Shown: positions 51,121 through 60,463, numbered from the stretch's first letter. The stretch is DNA of 60,714 nt from an uncultured Blautia sp. (GCA_934424575.1 CAKRXU010000015.1:1-60714), one strand, 5' to 3'. The notes: generated from the letters alone by a model not told the origin. Translations and numbers: made by a program.

Positions 51121-52629
51121 ATGTCATTTCTTGACAATCTTAAAGAGGAAGCAAGCTTCACAGAGACATTGAACGGAGCAAAGACTCATTCCACATCCGG
51201 CGATGCCTGTCTGGATCTGTTTGCTGTGGCCGGCGGCATGCGTCATCGTTCATACCGTGACCAGATCCATCTCTTTGATCGCGCTTATATCGAAAACCCA
51301 GAGCTGGCAATGAAGCTCCTTTTCTATATCCGCGATATCCGGGAGGGACTTGGCGAGCGTGAGCTTTTCCGCAACCTGATCCGGCATACCGCCAAAACCT
51401 GGCCGGAATCTGCCAGAAAAAATATTTCTTTAATTTCTGAATACGGACGTTTCGATGACCTCATGTGTCTGATGGGAACTCCATCTGAGGAAGCTATTGT
51501 CGAGCTGATCCGCACTCAGTTGAACCAGGACTGTGAAGCTCTCAAAAAGCGAAAAGCAGGAAATATCAATGCACATATTTCTCTTCTCGCCAAATGGCTT
51601 CCTTCCATCAACACCTCAAGTGCACGTACAAGAGGACAGGCAAAAGTTCTTGCCTCTGCGCTTGGGATGAATGCCGGACAGTATCGCAAACTTCTGTCCG
51701 CGCTTCGTGCAAACATTGCTCTGACGGAACGTTACCTTACCAGCAAAAAGCTGGGTAAGATCAATTATGAAGCTGTCCCGGCAGGCGCAATGCTCAAATA
51801 TCACAAAACCTTCCACCAGCAGGATACCGAACGTTTTTCTGCTTTTCTGGCAGATGTCAATAACGGTCAGAAATCCATCCACTGTGACACGCTTTATCCA
51901 TATGAGATCCTGCGTCCATTAATGCCGGATGGCCGCAGTCTCCCATACCGCGAACCTGACTCTGCAAATGCTGCACTGGAAACTCTCTGGAAGCAGCAGC
52001 CTTCCAAAGTATGTGAGCAGAATACAATTTGTGTGATCGATGTTTCCGGCTCCATGTATTGTCATCGTTACGGAACGCCTATGCCGGCTCTGATCTCACA
52101 GGCATTGGGTCTGTATCATGCAGAACACTGCACTGGTACTTTTCACAATACATTCATCACTTTTTCATCCAACCCGGAACTGGTAGAAATTCACGGTCAG
52201 ACACTCGAGGAGAAACTTCGTTATATCCAGAGCAGCAGCTGGGGATTTTCAACAAACCTCGAAGCAGTTTTTGACCTGATTCTCCGGACAGCAGTCAATG
52301 CTGGCACACCTCAGGAAGAAATGCCTTCCACCTTATTTATCATCTCTGACATGGAGTTTAATGGCGCAGTGGAAAATCCGGATAAAACCATTTATGAAAA
52401 TGCAAAAGCTGCATTTGAAGCAAAAGGCTATCAGCTTCCTGCTGTTGTATTTCATAATGTCAGCAGCTGGCAGACGCAGACTCCTGTCAGATCTCATACC
52501 AAAGGTGCTGCGCTCGCAAGTGGTGCCGGAACTAATTCCTTCAACTACAAATTTGATGGAAACATCACGCCGATGGATCACATGCTCCGCGTCTTGAACA
52601 GTCCCCGTTACGCGGCTGTGCATGCGTAA
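51121..52629 (+). CDS. Ro60/TROVE-like protein with vWA domain (DUF2828-type)
   Basis: A 502-residue cytoplasmic protein. The first ~290 residues form helical repeats like a TROVE module (LAMKLLFYIRDIREGLGERE, LLAKWLPSINTSSARTRGQ). The rest is a vWA domain with an intact MIDAS DVSGSM (307-312). Ro60-type proteins bind Y RNAs and misfolded RNA; DUF2828 members are less studied. AAAGGAG precedes the ATG. It faces the XRE gene, with their 3' ends overlapping by 22 bases. Neighbours process ADP-ribose. Confidence 0.8.
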   Translation: MSFLDNLKEEASFTETLNGAKTHSTSGDACLDLFAVAGGMRHRSYRDQIHLFDRAYIENPELAMKLLFYIRDIREGLGERELFRNLIRHTAKTWPESARKNISLISEYGRFDDLMCLMGTPSEEAIVELIRTQLNQDCEALKKRKAGNINAHISLLAKWLPSINTSSARTRGQAKVLASALGMNAGQYRKLLSALRANIALTERYLTSKKLGKINYEAVPAGAMLKYHKTFHQQDTERFSAFLADVNNGQKSIHCDTLYPYEILRPLMPDGRSLPYREPDSANAALETLWKQQPSKVCEQNTICVIDVSGSMYCHRYGTPMPALISQALGLYHAEHCTGTFHNTFITFSSNPELVEIHGQTLEEKLRYIQSSSWGFSTNLEAVFDLILRTAVNAGTPQEEMPSTLFIISDMEFNGAVENPDKTIYENAKAAFEAKGYQLPAVVFHNVSSWQTQTPVRSHTKGAALASGAGTNSFNYKFDGNITPMDHMLRVLNSPRYAAVHA

Positions 52630-52922
52630 CCGGATACTGTACCATTGGTATGATATTCATAGACAAAACAAGAAGAGGCCATTTCGGCCTCTTCGTATAC
52701 CAGCAGATCTTCCATCTGCACATGGTACAGATGGCTGAGTGCCAGCAGGTTATCAATTGTAGGGAGACACGCTCCGCGTTCCCATTTGTAAACAGCCTGC
52801 TCAGATATGCCGCCCATGTATTCACACACAGCCGCAACTCTGATTCCGTTCTCCTTCCTCATATTTCTTAATCGTTTCCCTGTTTTTTCTATCTGAATCA
52901 CAGGAAAAGAAGTCGTTGTCAT
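52608..52922 (-). CDS. XRE family helix-turn-helix regulator
   Basis: A 104-residue protein. The HTH covers about 12-68 (RLRNMRKENGIRVAAVCEYMG, ISEQAVYKWERG). The C-terminal tail has cysteines (EMASSCFVYEYHTNG). The ATG at 52922 has AAGGGGGAA upstream; one at 52943 overlaps the neighbour's stop and is too close to its own ribosome site. It is read after the ADP-ribosylglycohydrolase gene and may regulate this island. Confidence 0.82.
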   Translation of the reverse strand: MTTTSFPVIQIEKTGKRLRNMRKENGIRVAAVCEYMGGISEQAVYKWERGACLPTIDNLLALSHLYHVQMEDLLVYEEAEMASSCFVYEYHTNGTVSGYACTAA

Positions 52923-52939
52923 ACGACATTCCCCCTTTT

Positions 52940-53968
52940 TCATTCCCTCTGAATTATCTTCATCATTGCATCGATCTGTTCCTGCATTACATCGACCAGT
53001 TCCAGACGGTCAAGCCAGTCTTTTGGAATTGCATCCATTCCCAGATATGCTCCAAGAATATTTCCGGCAACAGCTCCGGTAGAATCACTGTCTCCGCTGT
53101 GGTTTACAGCTGCAATCAACATTTTTCTGATATCACCTGGATACTTCAGACAACAGTATATCGCAATTGCCAGTGCTTCTTCTCCAACCCATCCTCCACC
53201 GAGTTCTTTTTCGATAGTGGATGCATCTTCCTCACAGGCTGCTTCACTCAGTGCAATAGCTTTCTTTATGAGCCGTTCAAAATATGCCATGCTTTCGGAT
53301 TCTCCAAACTGATTTTTTGTATCAACCAGAGATTCCTCGATGATGAGTTTCAACGGCTTCTTTTCTCCATAAATACATTTGAAAACAATATCCGAAAGCA
53401 TGCCTGCCGGAATCCAGCCAAGCGGATGACCGTGAGTTATGGCTGCCGCTTTGGCACCATTCAAAAGAGGTAAACCGTAAGCGTCTGTGAATCCAAGCGG
53501 TGCAGTCCGCATAACGCCGCCACAGCCTTTGCTGTGGTTGATCGGTTCCTGAATTGTTCCCATCTTGCCTGATGTCAAAGCATACAGACAAGTATTACCC
53601 GGTGCCCGGCGGCAGTTCATTTTCGGAACCATGGCGAGTCTGCTTGGCCAGTCACATGGCAGTTTTACACTCATCCCCTGCGTCTGCGCCCATTTCAGAT
53701 AAGAAAGGTAAATTTTTTCCTCCACTTCATCTTCTGTCTCCACAGACATTCCCTCCATGGTAAAAAGAGTCATCTGTGTATCATCCGAAATGATCGCTTC
53801 CTCTCCCGTCCGCAGCAGATCCTGGATTCCGTCTTTTCCATATTTATTCTTGATACTGCTATACAGGTCAAATTCCACTACATATCCCAGAGCATCACCC
53901 AACGCCCCTGCAAATACACAGCCGCTTATTTTGTCCTGAATCATCTGATATTTTTCTTTTTCCTGCAT
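52940..53968 (-). CDS. ADP-ribosylglycohydrolase family protein (DraG/ARH type)
   Basis: A 342-residue protein that removes ADP-ribose from arginine, serine or nucleic acid substrates in this family. The two metal motifs are intact: ISDDTQMTLF (about 57-66) and NHSGDSDSTGAVAGN near the C-terminus, along with GALGDALGYVVEF at the start and GGVMRTAPLGF in the middle. The ATG at 53968 follows AGAGGAC. It is directly followed by the XRE regulator. The target of de-ADP-ribosylation is not known. Confidence 0.92.
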   Translation of the reverse strand: MQEKEKYQMIQDKISGCVFAGALGDALGYVVEFDLYSSIKNKYGKDGIQDLLRTGEEAIISDDTQMTLFTMEGMSVETEDEVEEKIYLSYLKWAQTQGMSVKLPCDWPSRLAMVPKMNCRRAPGNTCLYALTSGKMGTIQEPINHSKGCGGVMRTAPLGFTDAYGLPLLNGAKAAAITHGHPLGWIPAGMLSDIVFKCIYGEKKPLKLIIEESLVDTKNQFGESESMAYFERLIKKAIALSEAACEEDASTIEKELGGGWVGEEALAIAIYCCLKYPGDIRKMLIAAVNHSGDSDSTGAVAGNILGAYLGMDAIPKDWLDRLELVDVMQEQIDAMMKIIQRE

Positions 53969-54143
53969 ATTTGTCCTCTTTTCCACAAAACGCAATTCTC
54001 AGAGCCATATTTATTGTTACAAGAACAGTATAACCCTGAAAATTGCAATTTTGTGTTTTCTTATAATTTTTTTATCGTCCTATTACTTTTCCTTACTGCC
54101 ATCCAGATATCTCTTATTATATCCTCGGATTGCTTACCCCATA

Positions 54144-54998
54144 TCACTCTTTTTCCACACCAAATGCTTTACAAAAAGCTTTGTAGTTCTTTGTCTCATA
54201 TCCTGCACAGAATATCGCATATTCAATTACTTCAAAGTATGATTCATATTTTTTCTGCACTTCCCTGAAAGCCTTCGCGACAATCTCCGGTGGATTACAG
54301 AAGGCACCGCATCCGAACGCTCCAAGAATCAGCACCTCTGCCTTATTTGCTGCCGCCACCCTGAACAGTTTCTCAATTCTCTTCAAATGCAATTTGTACA
54401 GTGCATCTTCCGCAATATCGGCAGGTTCATCCCCGGCACATGGATTCATAAAATTACTCGGTGCATTCCGTAAGTTTGGGGCTGCACAGGTCAGAACATC
54501 CACCTGATACCAGTCTTTTTCCTCCATTCTTTCCGGAAATGAAAGATCACTCTTAAAAACAATTACTCCCGGTGTATACAGGCAGTCATCATTATACAGG
54601 GGATTTCCGGCTCTTCTGTGTGGAGTGTAAAACTCCTGCCACATTTTATCAATATCAAGGCACGGATACAATGTACTGCACCGGCATAAAGACTCCTCCT
54701 GTGCTGAGCTTCCATGTACCACACCGCCGCCAGGATTCGTCGCAGATGCAAAGTTAAGCACACATACCTTTTTTCCATCCCTTGCATATCTGGATGCAGT
54801 TTCAAAGCTTCTGCCTGTTGAAACGAGTGTCCTGCACTTACTGGCATTACTCTCTGGAATTTCCACATTTTCTGCTTCCAGATACAGTGTCTGTTTCTCT
54901 ACAGATTCTTTTATTGCCTGCTGCAATCGCTCATTTTCAGACATCATTTCCATGGAATCTTTAAATATAGTTACGTTTTTTGTTCTTCTGTCAAACAT
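54144..54998 (-). CDS. Bacterial PARG-type poly(ADP-ribose) glycohydrolase (TIGR02452)
   Basis: A 284-residue protein of the microbial PARG family (TIGR02452). The catalytic signature NPGGGVVHGSSAQEESLCR (about 88-106) matches GGG-X(6-8)-QEE, with E101/E102 catalytic. Such enzymes cleave ADP-ribose polymers or mono-ADP-ribose. The ATG at 54998 follows AGGGGGAA; an earlier ATG at 55052 lies inside the vWA gene. It starts ten bases after the vWA gene, so the two are one operon. Confidence 0.92.
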   Translation of the reverse strand: MFDRRTKNVTIFKDSMEMMSENERLQQAIKESVEKQTLYLEAENVEIPESNASKCRTLVSTGRSFETASRYARDGKKVCVLNFASATNPGGGVVHGSSAQEESLCRCSTLYPCLDIDKMWQEFYTPHRRAGNPLYNDDCLYTPGVIVFKSDLSFPERMEEKDWYQVDVLTCAAPNLRNAPSNFMNPCAGDEPADIAEDALYKLHLKRIEKLFRVAAANKAEVLILGAFGCGAFCNPPEIVAKAFREVQKKYESYFEVIEYAIFCAGYETKNYKAFCKAFGVEKE

Positions 54999-55008
54999 AG
55001 TATTCCCC

Positions 55009-55674
55009 CTATTCCTTATGGCGTCTCCTGTAATCTTCGCGGATCGGGTCACAGCAGGAAAATGCTTTCTTCATCTCTTCTCTGTTTCTGGATCTGCGTA
55101 CTGCTGAGACTGTTTCGGAAAGCACCTGGTAATTCAGTACTGTGCCTGCGCTGTCACTTTCATAGTTTAAAGCTCTGTCAGCTCCGATTCCAAATCTTGC
55201 AGCAACCTGAATGGCATCAATGTTTGCTCCAAGAAAAAGGAACTCCCATCCGTATTTCTGTTTTTCTTTCTCGACCATTCGCTTTACCTTGTCATAAGTG
55301 TAACACCGGCTGGCATTCTCCATTCCATCTGTAGTGATAATGAATAAGGTTTTTTCCGGTCTGTCTTCTTCTCTGGCGTATTTATGTACATTGGCAATGT
55401 GATGGATTGCGCCGCCGATCGCATCCAGAAGAGCAGTGCAGCCTCTTACATAGTACTGACTGTCATTCATCGGCTCTATCTTATCCGCCGGAACCCTATC
55501 ATAAAGAACTTCACACTGACTGTCAAAAAGTACCGTAGAGATTAAGACCTCTCCTTCTTCTTTCCGCTGCTTCTCGATCATGGAATTGAATCCTCCGATC
55601 GTATCTTCCTCAAGCCCTCTCATAGAACCGCTTCTGTCCAAAATAAAAACAACTTCTGTTAATCCCTTACGCAT
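55009..55674 (-). CDS. vWA-domain protein (TerY-like)
   Basis: A 221-residue single vWA domain with a perfect MIDAS DRSGSM (13-18), TTDGMENAS near 113-121 and the expected Rossmann-like order. It resembles TerY, the vWA protein of Ter systems, though it is located away from the Ter island. The C-terminus (FSCCDPIREDYRRRHKE) is basic and Cys-containing. It heads the vWA-PARG operon with a possible -10 TATAAT at about 55729-55734. Confidence 0.88.
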   Translation of the reverse strand: MRKGLTEVVFILDRSGSMRGLEEDTIGGFNSMIEKQRKEEGEVLISTVLFDSQCEVLYDRVPADKIEPMNDSQYYVRGCTALLDAIGGAIHHIANVHKYAREEDRPEKTLFIITTDGMENASRCYTYDKVKRMVEKEKQKYGWEFLFLGANIDAIQVAARFGIGADRALNYESDSAGTVLNYQVLSETVSAVRRSRNREEMKKAFSCCDPIREDYRRRHKE

Positions 55675-55780
55675 AATTTATCCTCCTCTGGTTTCTTATT
55701 TCTCAGTGTTTTTTCTTGTTGGACTTATTATACACAAAAGCTGCTCTTAACCGGTCGTTTGAAAAACGACCCTTATTTTT

Positions 55781-56893
55781 CTACGAAATGATACATGGCA
55801 GGCCATATTCCTCGAGCTGGATATCCAGTTCGATCATGTCATAAATTTTATTCTCAATAAAATAGGAAAAAATAATATCTGTCTTATCGCAGGGTGATAA
55901 TGCATAACCCGCTCTGGCAAGCAGATCTCTGGTCTCATCCAGATTCAGTTTTGCCCCTACGCAAAGACACAATGCTGTCAATTTGTTTGGGTGATAATTT
56001 ACATTGTTTTTTATTTTTGAAAATATCTTTTTATCTACGATTGCCCGCTTCCAGACCTCAGCATTTTCCATCTTTCTTTCCTGGATCAGATACATTAAAT
56101 ACTCCGAAAAAGTATCCGAAAGATGGCTCATTCTCTCTTCCAGTTTTCCTTCGTGTAATCCTTCAAAATCCAGAAATGAAGCTTCATCTTCACCAAATCC
56201 ACAAGGTTGTGAATCCACTCCACCCAAAAACAACTTTAGTTGTTTTTCCTGCATCCCATTATTTTTATTTGGTCTTCTGTCAATATTGGATGAGCTCCGC
56301 TCTCTCCACAACCTGATAGACTGCTCAGAAGACTTTCCGTATTCTTTTTTTCGGGCACGCTCTATATAATTATGGTCAATGTAAGATTCCAGATCAGGAT
56401 AAAGTTTTTCCCCAAGTGCTGTTGCCTTCCTGCCAAAAACAACCAGATAAATCAACATCTCATTACCAAGAAGAAATGTATTTATCTCATCTACCGCGAT
56501 TCGTATTCCCTCTTCCTTTGGATAACCAAATCCACCTGTAGAAATCAGGGGAAATGCAATCGACTTAACTCCGTTTTCCTTCGCAAGTTGCAAACTCTTT
56601 TTGTAACAAGAACGAAGTTTTGCCTCTTCTCCATGTTTTCCATCGACATAATATGGACTTACCGCATGGATAATATACTTCGCCTGCAACTGAAAACCAG
56701 GAGTAATAAAAGCCCCTCCCTCTTCCACAAAGCCGATATGTTTCTTACGATACTCCAGCAACTCCTGATATCCGGCTGCTTCATATACCGCACTGTCACA
56801 GCCTGTACCAACAGTGGCATGATCATTTGCTGTATTGACGATCGCTTCTGTATTCATTTTTGTAATATCGTTGCGTATGATTTTAAATGGCAT
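55781..56893 (-). CDS. Macro-domain protein with C-terminal helical (HTH-like) domain
   Basis: A 370-residue protein. Residues 1-~175 form a macro domain binding ADP-ribose (NTEAIVNTANDHATVGTG, FPLISTGGFGYPKEE). After a polar linker (about 190-235) comes a helical domain with VWKRAIVDKKIFSKIKNN and LNLDETRDLLARAGYAL, a module also seen beside other macro domains in Firmicutes that looks like an HTH. The ATG at 56893 follows GTGGGGGAA; an upstream in-frame start overlaps the operator. It could sense or hydrolyse ADP-ribose and relay this to DNA, which is an inference. Confidence 0.88.
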   Translation of the reverse strand: MPFKIIRNDITKMNTEAIVNTANDHATVGTGCDSAVYEAAGYQELLEYRKKHIGFVEEGGAFITPGFQLQAKYIIHAVSPYYVDGKHGEEAKLRSCYKKSLQLAKENGVKSIAFPLISTGGFGYPKEEGIRIAVDEINTFLLGNEMLIYLVVFGRKATALGEKLYPDLESYIDHNYIERARKKEYGKSSEQSIRLWRERSSSNIDRRPNKNNGMQEKQLKLFLGGVDSQPCGFGEDEASFLDFEGLHEGKLEERMSHLSDTFSEYLMYLIQERKMENAEVWKRAIVDKKIFSKIKNNVNYHPNKLTALCLCVGAKLNLDETRDLLARAGYALSPCDKTDIIFSYFIENKIYDMIELDIQLEEYGLPCIIS

Positions 56894-56921
56894 ATATTCC
56901 CCCACTTTTATAAACATCCCA

Positions 56922-56947
56922 TATATACTGATATTTCCAGTATATAC
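56922..56947. promoter_or_regulatory. Operator-like inverted repeat upstream of the macro-domain gene
   Basis: TATATACTG (56922-56930) and CAGTATATA (56939-56947) are perfect 9-bp arms around eight bases. It lies in the gap between divergent macro-domain and hydrolase genes, so the XRE protein or the macro protein's own HTH could bind it. Confidence 0.65.
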
Positions 56948-57050
56948 GAAACAAATAAAAAATACCAGAGTATTGCCACTTTTGCTAAAACATGCCATAA
57001 TTATTTTGTTTTTAACTACGCATTGATTAAATAAAAAGGATTTGATTCAA

Positions 57051-57827
57051 ATGAAAACATACGAAGAATTACTCTCAGATATCGAAGACGATATTGAACT
57101 CATGAGTGCGTCGCATATCGTTTATTCCATGGAAGAAAATAATGTCATTACAGACTACGATTACCTTCCATCCGATTCCTGTAATATCTCCACTACCTTA
57201 AAGGACCTGCAGGAAAATATCCGCCAGCAGATGCTGTACGCCAAAGTTTCCAACCACCTCTCTGATGCAGATAAAAATGCTCCGAAACTGGCAGTTATTT
57301 TTCCGGGCATCGGCTATACTGCAGATAAGCCGCTCCTTTACTACACAGGACGCCTTGCCAGAAAACACGGTTATCAGATCCAGACCGTCTCCTATGGCAC
57401 TCTCCCGAAAAATATCAAAGGCGATTCTGTCAAAATGCGGCAGGCTTTTGATCTCGCCCTCGCACAGACAGAAGAATCCCTGCGCGATATCGACTGGCCC
57501 TCTTACGGCAGCATCCTCTTTATTTCCAAAAGCATTGGTACTGCCATCTCTTCTGCCTATGCAGCCAAATATAATTTAAAAGTAAAAAATATCCTGTTTA
57601 CGCCATTAGCAGACACCTTCTCCTTCCCGCTCCAGGGAAGCATCGCCTTCCACGGCACTGCCGATCCGTGGGCTGAAACTGCTGCGATCCAGACTTTGGC
57701 AGAGCAGAAAGAAGTACCACTTTTTCTCACCAAAAACGCCAATCATTCCCTGGAGACCGGCGATATCCAGACCGATCTCTCCATTCTCAAAACTACGATG
57801 GACCGGGTTGAACGGTTTATCATCTAA
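57051..57827 (+). CDS. Alpha/beta hydrolase fold protein
   Basis: A 258-residue hydrolase. The nucleophile elbow is ISKSIGT, then HGTADPW supplies an acid and NANHSLE the histidine. The N-terminal ~85 residues are helical and lack strong similarity to known lids. The ATG at 57051 has AAAAAGG upstream; an in-frame TTG nine bases earlier is weaker. Substrate unknown. It is divergent from the macro-domain gene. Confidence 0.82.
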   Translation: MKTYEELLSDIEDDIELMSASHIVYSMEENNVITDYDYLPSDSCNISTTLKDLQENIRQQMLYAKVSNHLSDADKNAPKLAVIFPGIGYTADKPLLYYTGRLARKHGYQIQTVSYGTLPKNIKGDSVKMRQAFDLALAQTEESLRDIDWPSYGSILFISKSIGTAISSAYAAKYNLKVKNILFTPLADTFSFPLQGSIAFHGTADPWAETAAIQTLAEQKEVPLFLTKNANHSLETGDIQTDLSILKTTMDRVERFII

Positions 57828-57843
57828 CCTCTGACAAAAATTT

Positions 57844-57875
57844 AAGCCCTTCTGACTTTTACCTCAGAAGGGCTT
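57844..57875. terminator. Bidirectional terminator
   Basis: AAGCCCTTCTGA and TCAGAAGGGCTT with an eight-base loop and T-runs either side, between the hydrolase and the permease gene. Confidence 0.9.
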
Positions 57876-57881
57876 CTCTTT

Positions 57882-59285
57882 TTATTTCCACATTCCTTTT
57901 CTTTTCCGGACATGATAGTAAAGATCATTTTCCATCGCCATGACTTTCTCAAGTGAAATGCTCTTGAACACTTTCATTTTCATCTTGAATTTGATCCAGA
58001 CAGCTGAATAAATTCCAAGTACGATAAAGCAGCCGCCTGTCAGAAGCCAGATCATCAGACGTTCATGCGGATCACTGGAGATGTTGAGGACCATATATGC
58101 GGTTCCGACGATTCCTATTACCGGAAACAGAGCGCCGCATGGTACTTTGAAGTTTCTCGGTGCATTTGGAAGACGTTTTCTGAAAACCAGTACATCCACA
58201 TGTGCAAGTATGTACGAGATCATCCAGAATACAGAACCTGCCAGAATAAGGAAAGAGATCATATCCGCGGAACTGTCACTGAGATATCCGAATATAAGGA
58301 TCGCCGCACTTACAAACACCTGTCCAAACCACGGAACATTATGTTTGTTTGTCTTTGAAAAGATCTTCGGCATCATATTCATCTTTGCCATTCCCTGACA
58401 GATTACAGCAAGTGAGTTAACCGTGGAGTTCTGTGTACTTATTACCGCAAGCGCACCTACCAGCATCATCCAGACTTTTCCGACCTCGCCAAGTACCGCA
58501 TATCCATAAAGAAGATGCGGTGCTGCTGAATCAGCAAGCTCGCCCCAGTCTACATAATTGTGGAAGCCAAGTACCATGACTGACTGCATGATAAAGATCA
58601 GAAACAGACCGATCATCATACCAAGTGGTACATTTCTCTTTGCATTTTTGACTTCTTTTGAGATCGGAATTGCATACTCTGCTCCGATAAACAGCCAGAA
58701 TGCAACCGCTGTCATAGCCGCAATATCTTTAAAATCTGCATTGAGCACATAAGGCTGCTGTACTTTTACACCTGTACCCATTCCGATCATTCCGATAAAT
58801 CCCATCGCAACCAGGGAACCTACCAGCAGAAATGCAACAATATCCTGGATCTTCGCAAACATATCCACGCCGCGAAGATTCGCCAGCAGAATGATCACCG
58901 TCATAATGAGTGTGTATACAAAACTCGGAATATGACCTCCCACTACATCTGCCAGTGAAAAGGAAAAGATTGACGCTTCTACTCCACAGGACATTGTATT
59001 ACAGATTATGTAGCCGCCAACCATCGATATCAGTGTCGGAAAAGGACCAAGTGCCGCAAGTGTGTACTGTGCAAGTCCACCTGTCGTGTTTGGCATAAGT
59101 GCATTGAGTTCTGACAATGATGCAACCGTAGTCATATTAAGCAGCATGGCAATTGCCATCGCAAGTATAAACGTTACTCCAAGTGTACCGGCACCATTTC
59201 CAAGTGATACCAGGCAGCTGGTCGCCACAACAAGTCCGACTGAAATAGAGACTACGTTCCCCAGACCTAATTTTTTTTCATTCAT
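57882..59285 (-). CDS. APC superfamily amino acid permease
   Basis: A 467-residue membrane protein with about 12 helices of the amino acid-polyamine-organocation superfamily. The N-terminal GNVVSISVGLVVATSCLVSLGNGAG and ANLRGVDMFAKIQD are typical. The start is the ATG at 59285 after AAGAGGAG. It is the third gene of an AraC-PII-permease operon, 19 bases after the PII gene. Such a pairing suggests uptake or exchange of an amino acid or amine under nitrogen control. The substrate is not determined. Confidence 0.9.
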   Translation of the reverse strand: MNEKKLGLGNVVSISVGLVVATSCLVSLGNGAGTLGVTFILAMAIAMLLNMTTVASLSELNALMPNTTGGLAQYTLAALGPFPTLISMVGGYIICNTMSCGVEASIFSFSLADVVGGHIPSFVYTLIMTVIILLANLRGVDMFAKIQDIVAFLLVGSLVAMGFIGMIGMGTGVKVQQPYVLNADFKDIAAMTAVAFWLFIGAEYAIPISKEVKNAKRNVPLGMMIGLFLIFIMQSVMVLGFHNYVDWGELADSAAPHLLYGYAVLGEVGKVWMMLVGALAVISTQNSTVNSLAVICQGMAKMNMMPKIFSKTNKHNVPWFGQVFVSAAILIFGYLSDSSADMISFLILAGSVFWMISYILAHVDVLVFRKRLPNAPRNFKVPCGALFPVIGIVGTAYMVLNISSDPHERLMIWLLTGGCFIVLGIYSAVWIKFKMKMKVFKSISLEKVMAMENDLYYHVRKRKGMWK

Positions 59286-59303
59286 AAGCAACTCCTCTTG
59301 TGT

Positions 59304-59651
59304 TTAAAGAGCTTTGACGCCCTCATCTCCTGTACGGACTCTGATCACATTGTCGATATCGTATATGAAGATCTTGCCGTCGCCGATATGACCTGTGTAA
59401 AGTTCCTTTTTGATGATATCAACGATCTTATCTACTTTCTCCGCTTCCACTACGATATTGATCTGCTGTTTCGGAAGCAGCTCCATCACTTCATTGCGCT
59501 CAACCTCGTATTCCGGAGTTCCCATCTCAATTCCACATCCAAGCACCTGCATGACAGTTGCACCTCTTACACCAACCTTGCTGAGATTCTGGATCAGATC
59601 TGTGAGTTTTGACATTCCGGTGATCACTTCAATCTTTACTATTCCACTCAT
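59304..59651 (-). CDS. P-II family signal protein with altered T-loop
   Basis: A 115-residue PII-type protein. The B/C-loop signature YTGHIGDGKIFIYDIDNVIR is canonical. The T-loop (about 38-56, CGIEMGTPEYEVERNEVME) is divergent and lacks the usual modified tyrosine. Its start overlaps the AraC stop (ATGA), so they are translationally coupled. It probably gates the adjacent APC permease in response to ATP/ADP or 2-oxoglutarate, as GlnK does for AmtB; this is an inference. Confidence 0.92.
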   Translation of the reverse strand: MSGIVKIEVITGMSKLTDLIQNLSKVGVRGATVMQVLGCGIEMGTPEYEVERNEVMELLPKQQINIVVEAEKVDKIVDIIKKELYTGHIGDGKIFIYDIDNVIRVRTGDEGVKAL

Positions 59652-60463
59652 ATACGGTTCCTCCCTGTAATTTCCTGTAATTTTCTATACTGCTCAATCG
59701 TTATACCTGCATAATTCTTAAATCCCTTCATCATATGCGCCTCGTCATAATATCCGCACTCAAGTGCAAGCTCATCATAACGCATATTTCCGGTTTTTAA
59801 TTTTTCCAGAAGAATCTGAAATCTTATATACTGTGCAAACTGTTTTGGAGATATACTATGATAATTCTTGAATACTCTCCTGAGATAACATGCTGAATAA
59901 TTCGTCTCATCTACAAGCTCATTCATACTCACACAGCCTTTTGCACGGGTGATCCTGCTTACCAGATACTCATTGATCTTTTCCTTGTCTGAAAGATCAG
60001 GTCTTCCATAGACAAGGGTTTCATAAGCCTCTTTGAAGATCCTGCTTCTGTCAACAATGTTGTCGGCAAGTGCGATCTTTTCCGTAAGGTTTTCCCCAAA
60101 GATATTACCATCAATTTCCACATCGTTATTTACAAGCATGTCCATCGTCAGGTCCTTCGGAAGAATTCCCTGTCCCGGCTGAAATCTGACGCCGAAACAC
60201 AGATCCGCATCTCCCAAGTTCCAGTCTTTTACACTAAATACCGTTCCACTTATATAGGTCGTAACCTTGTCACTTCCTATATTGAAAAGCAGATCAATAC
60301 TTCCATCCGGGACTGCTTTCAGCTCATGTGTTTTTCCCTGTCCAAGTGAAAATTCATAAAAATGAGAAATTCCAAGCTGTGGACAGTTCAGCTTCTTGAG
60401 TTCATCAACTCCTAATTCTATGTATAACTGACGTGGATTAATGATCGTAGTATCTCTTCTCAT
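59648..60463 (-). CDS. AraC family regulator (DUF6597-like sensor)
   Basis: A 271-residue regulator. The N-terminal region HFYEFSLGQGK and GSIDLLFNIGSDKVTTYISG belong to the DUF6597-type sensor, and the C-terminal double HTH includes VDETNYSACYLRRVFKNYH and ECGYYDEAHMMKGFKNYAGI. The ATG at 60463 follows AAAAAGGAG; the longer frame is unlikely. It is the first gene of the PII-APC operon and likely controls it. Confidence 0.92.
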   Translation of the reverse strand: MRRDTTIINPRQLYIELGVDELKKLNCPQLGISHFYEFSLGQGKTHELKAVPDGSIDLLFNIGSDKVTTYISGTVFSVKDWNLGDADLCFGVRFQPGQGILPKDLTMDMLVNNDVEIDGNIFGENLTEKIALADNIVDRSRIFKEAYETLVYGRPDLSDKEKINEYLVSRITRAKGCVSMNELVDETNYSACYLRRVFKNYHSISPKQFAQYIRFQILLEKLKTGNMRYDELALECGYYDEAHMMKGFKNYAGITIEQYRKLQEITGRNRI

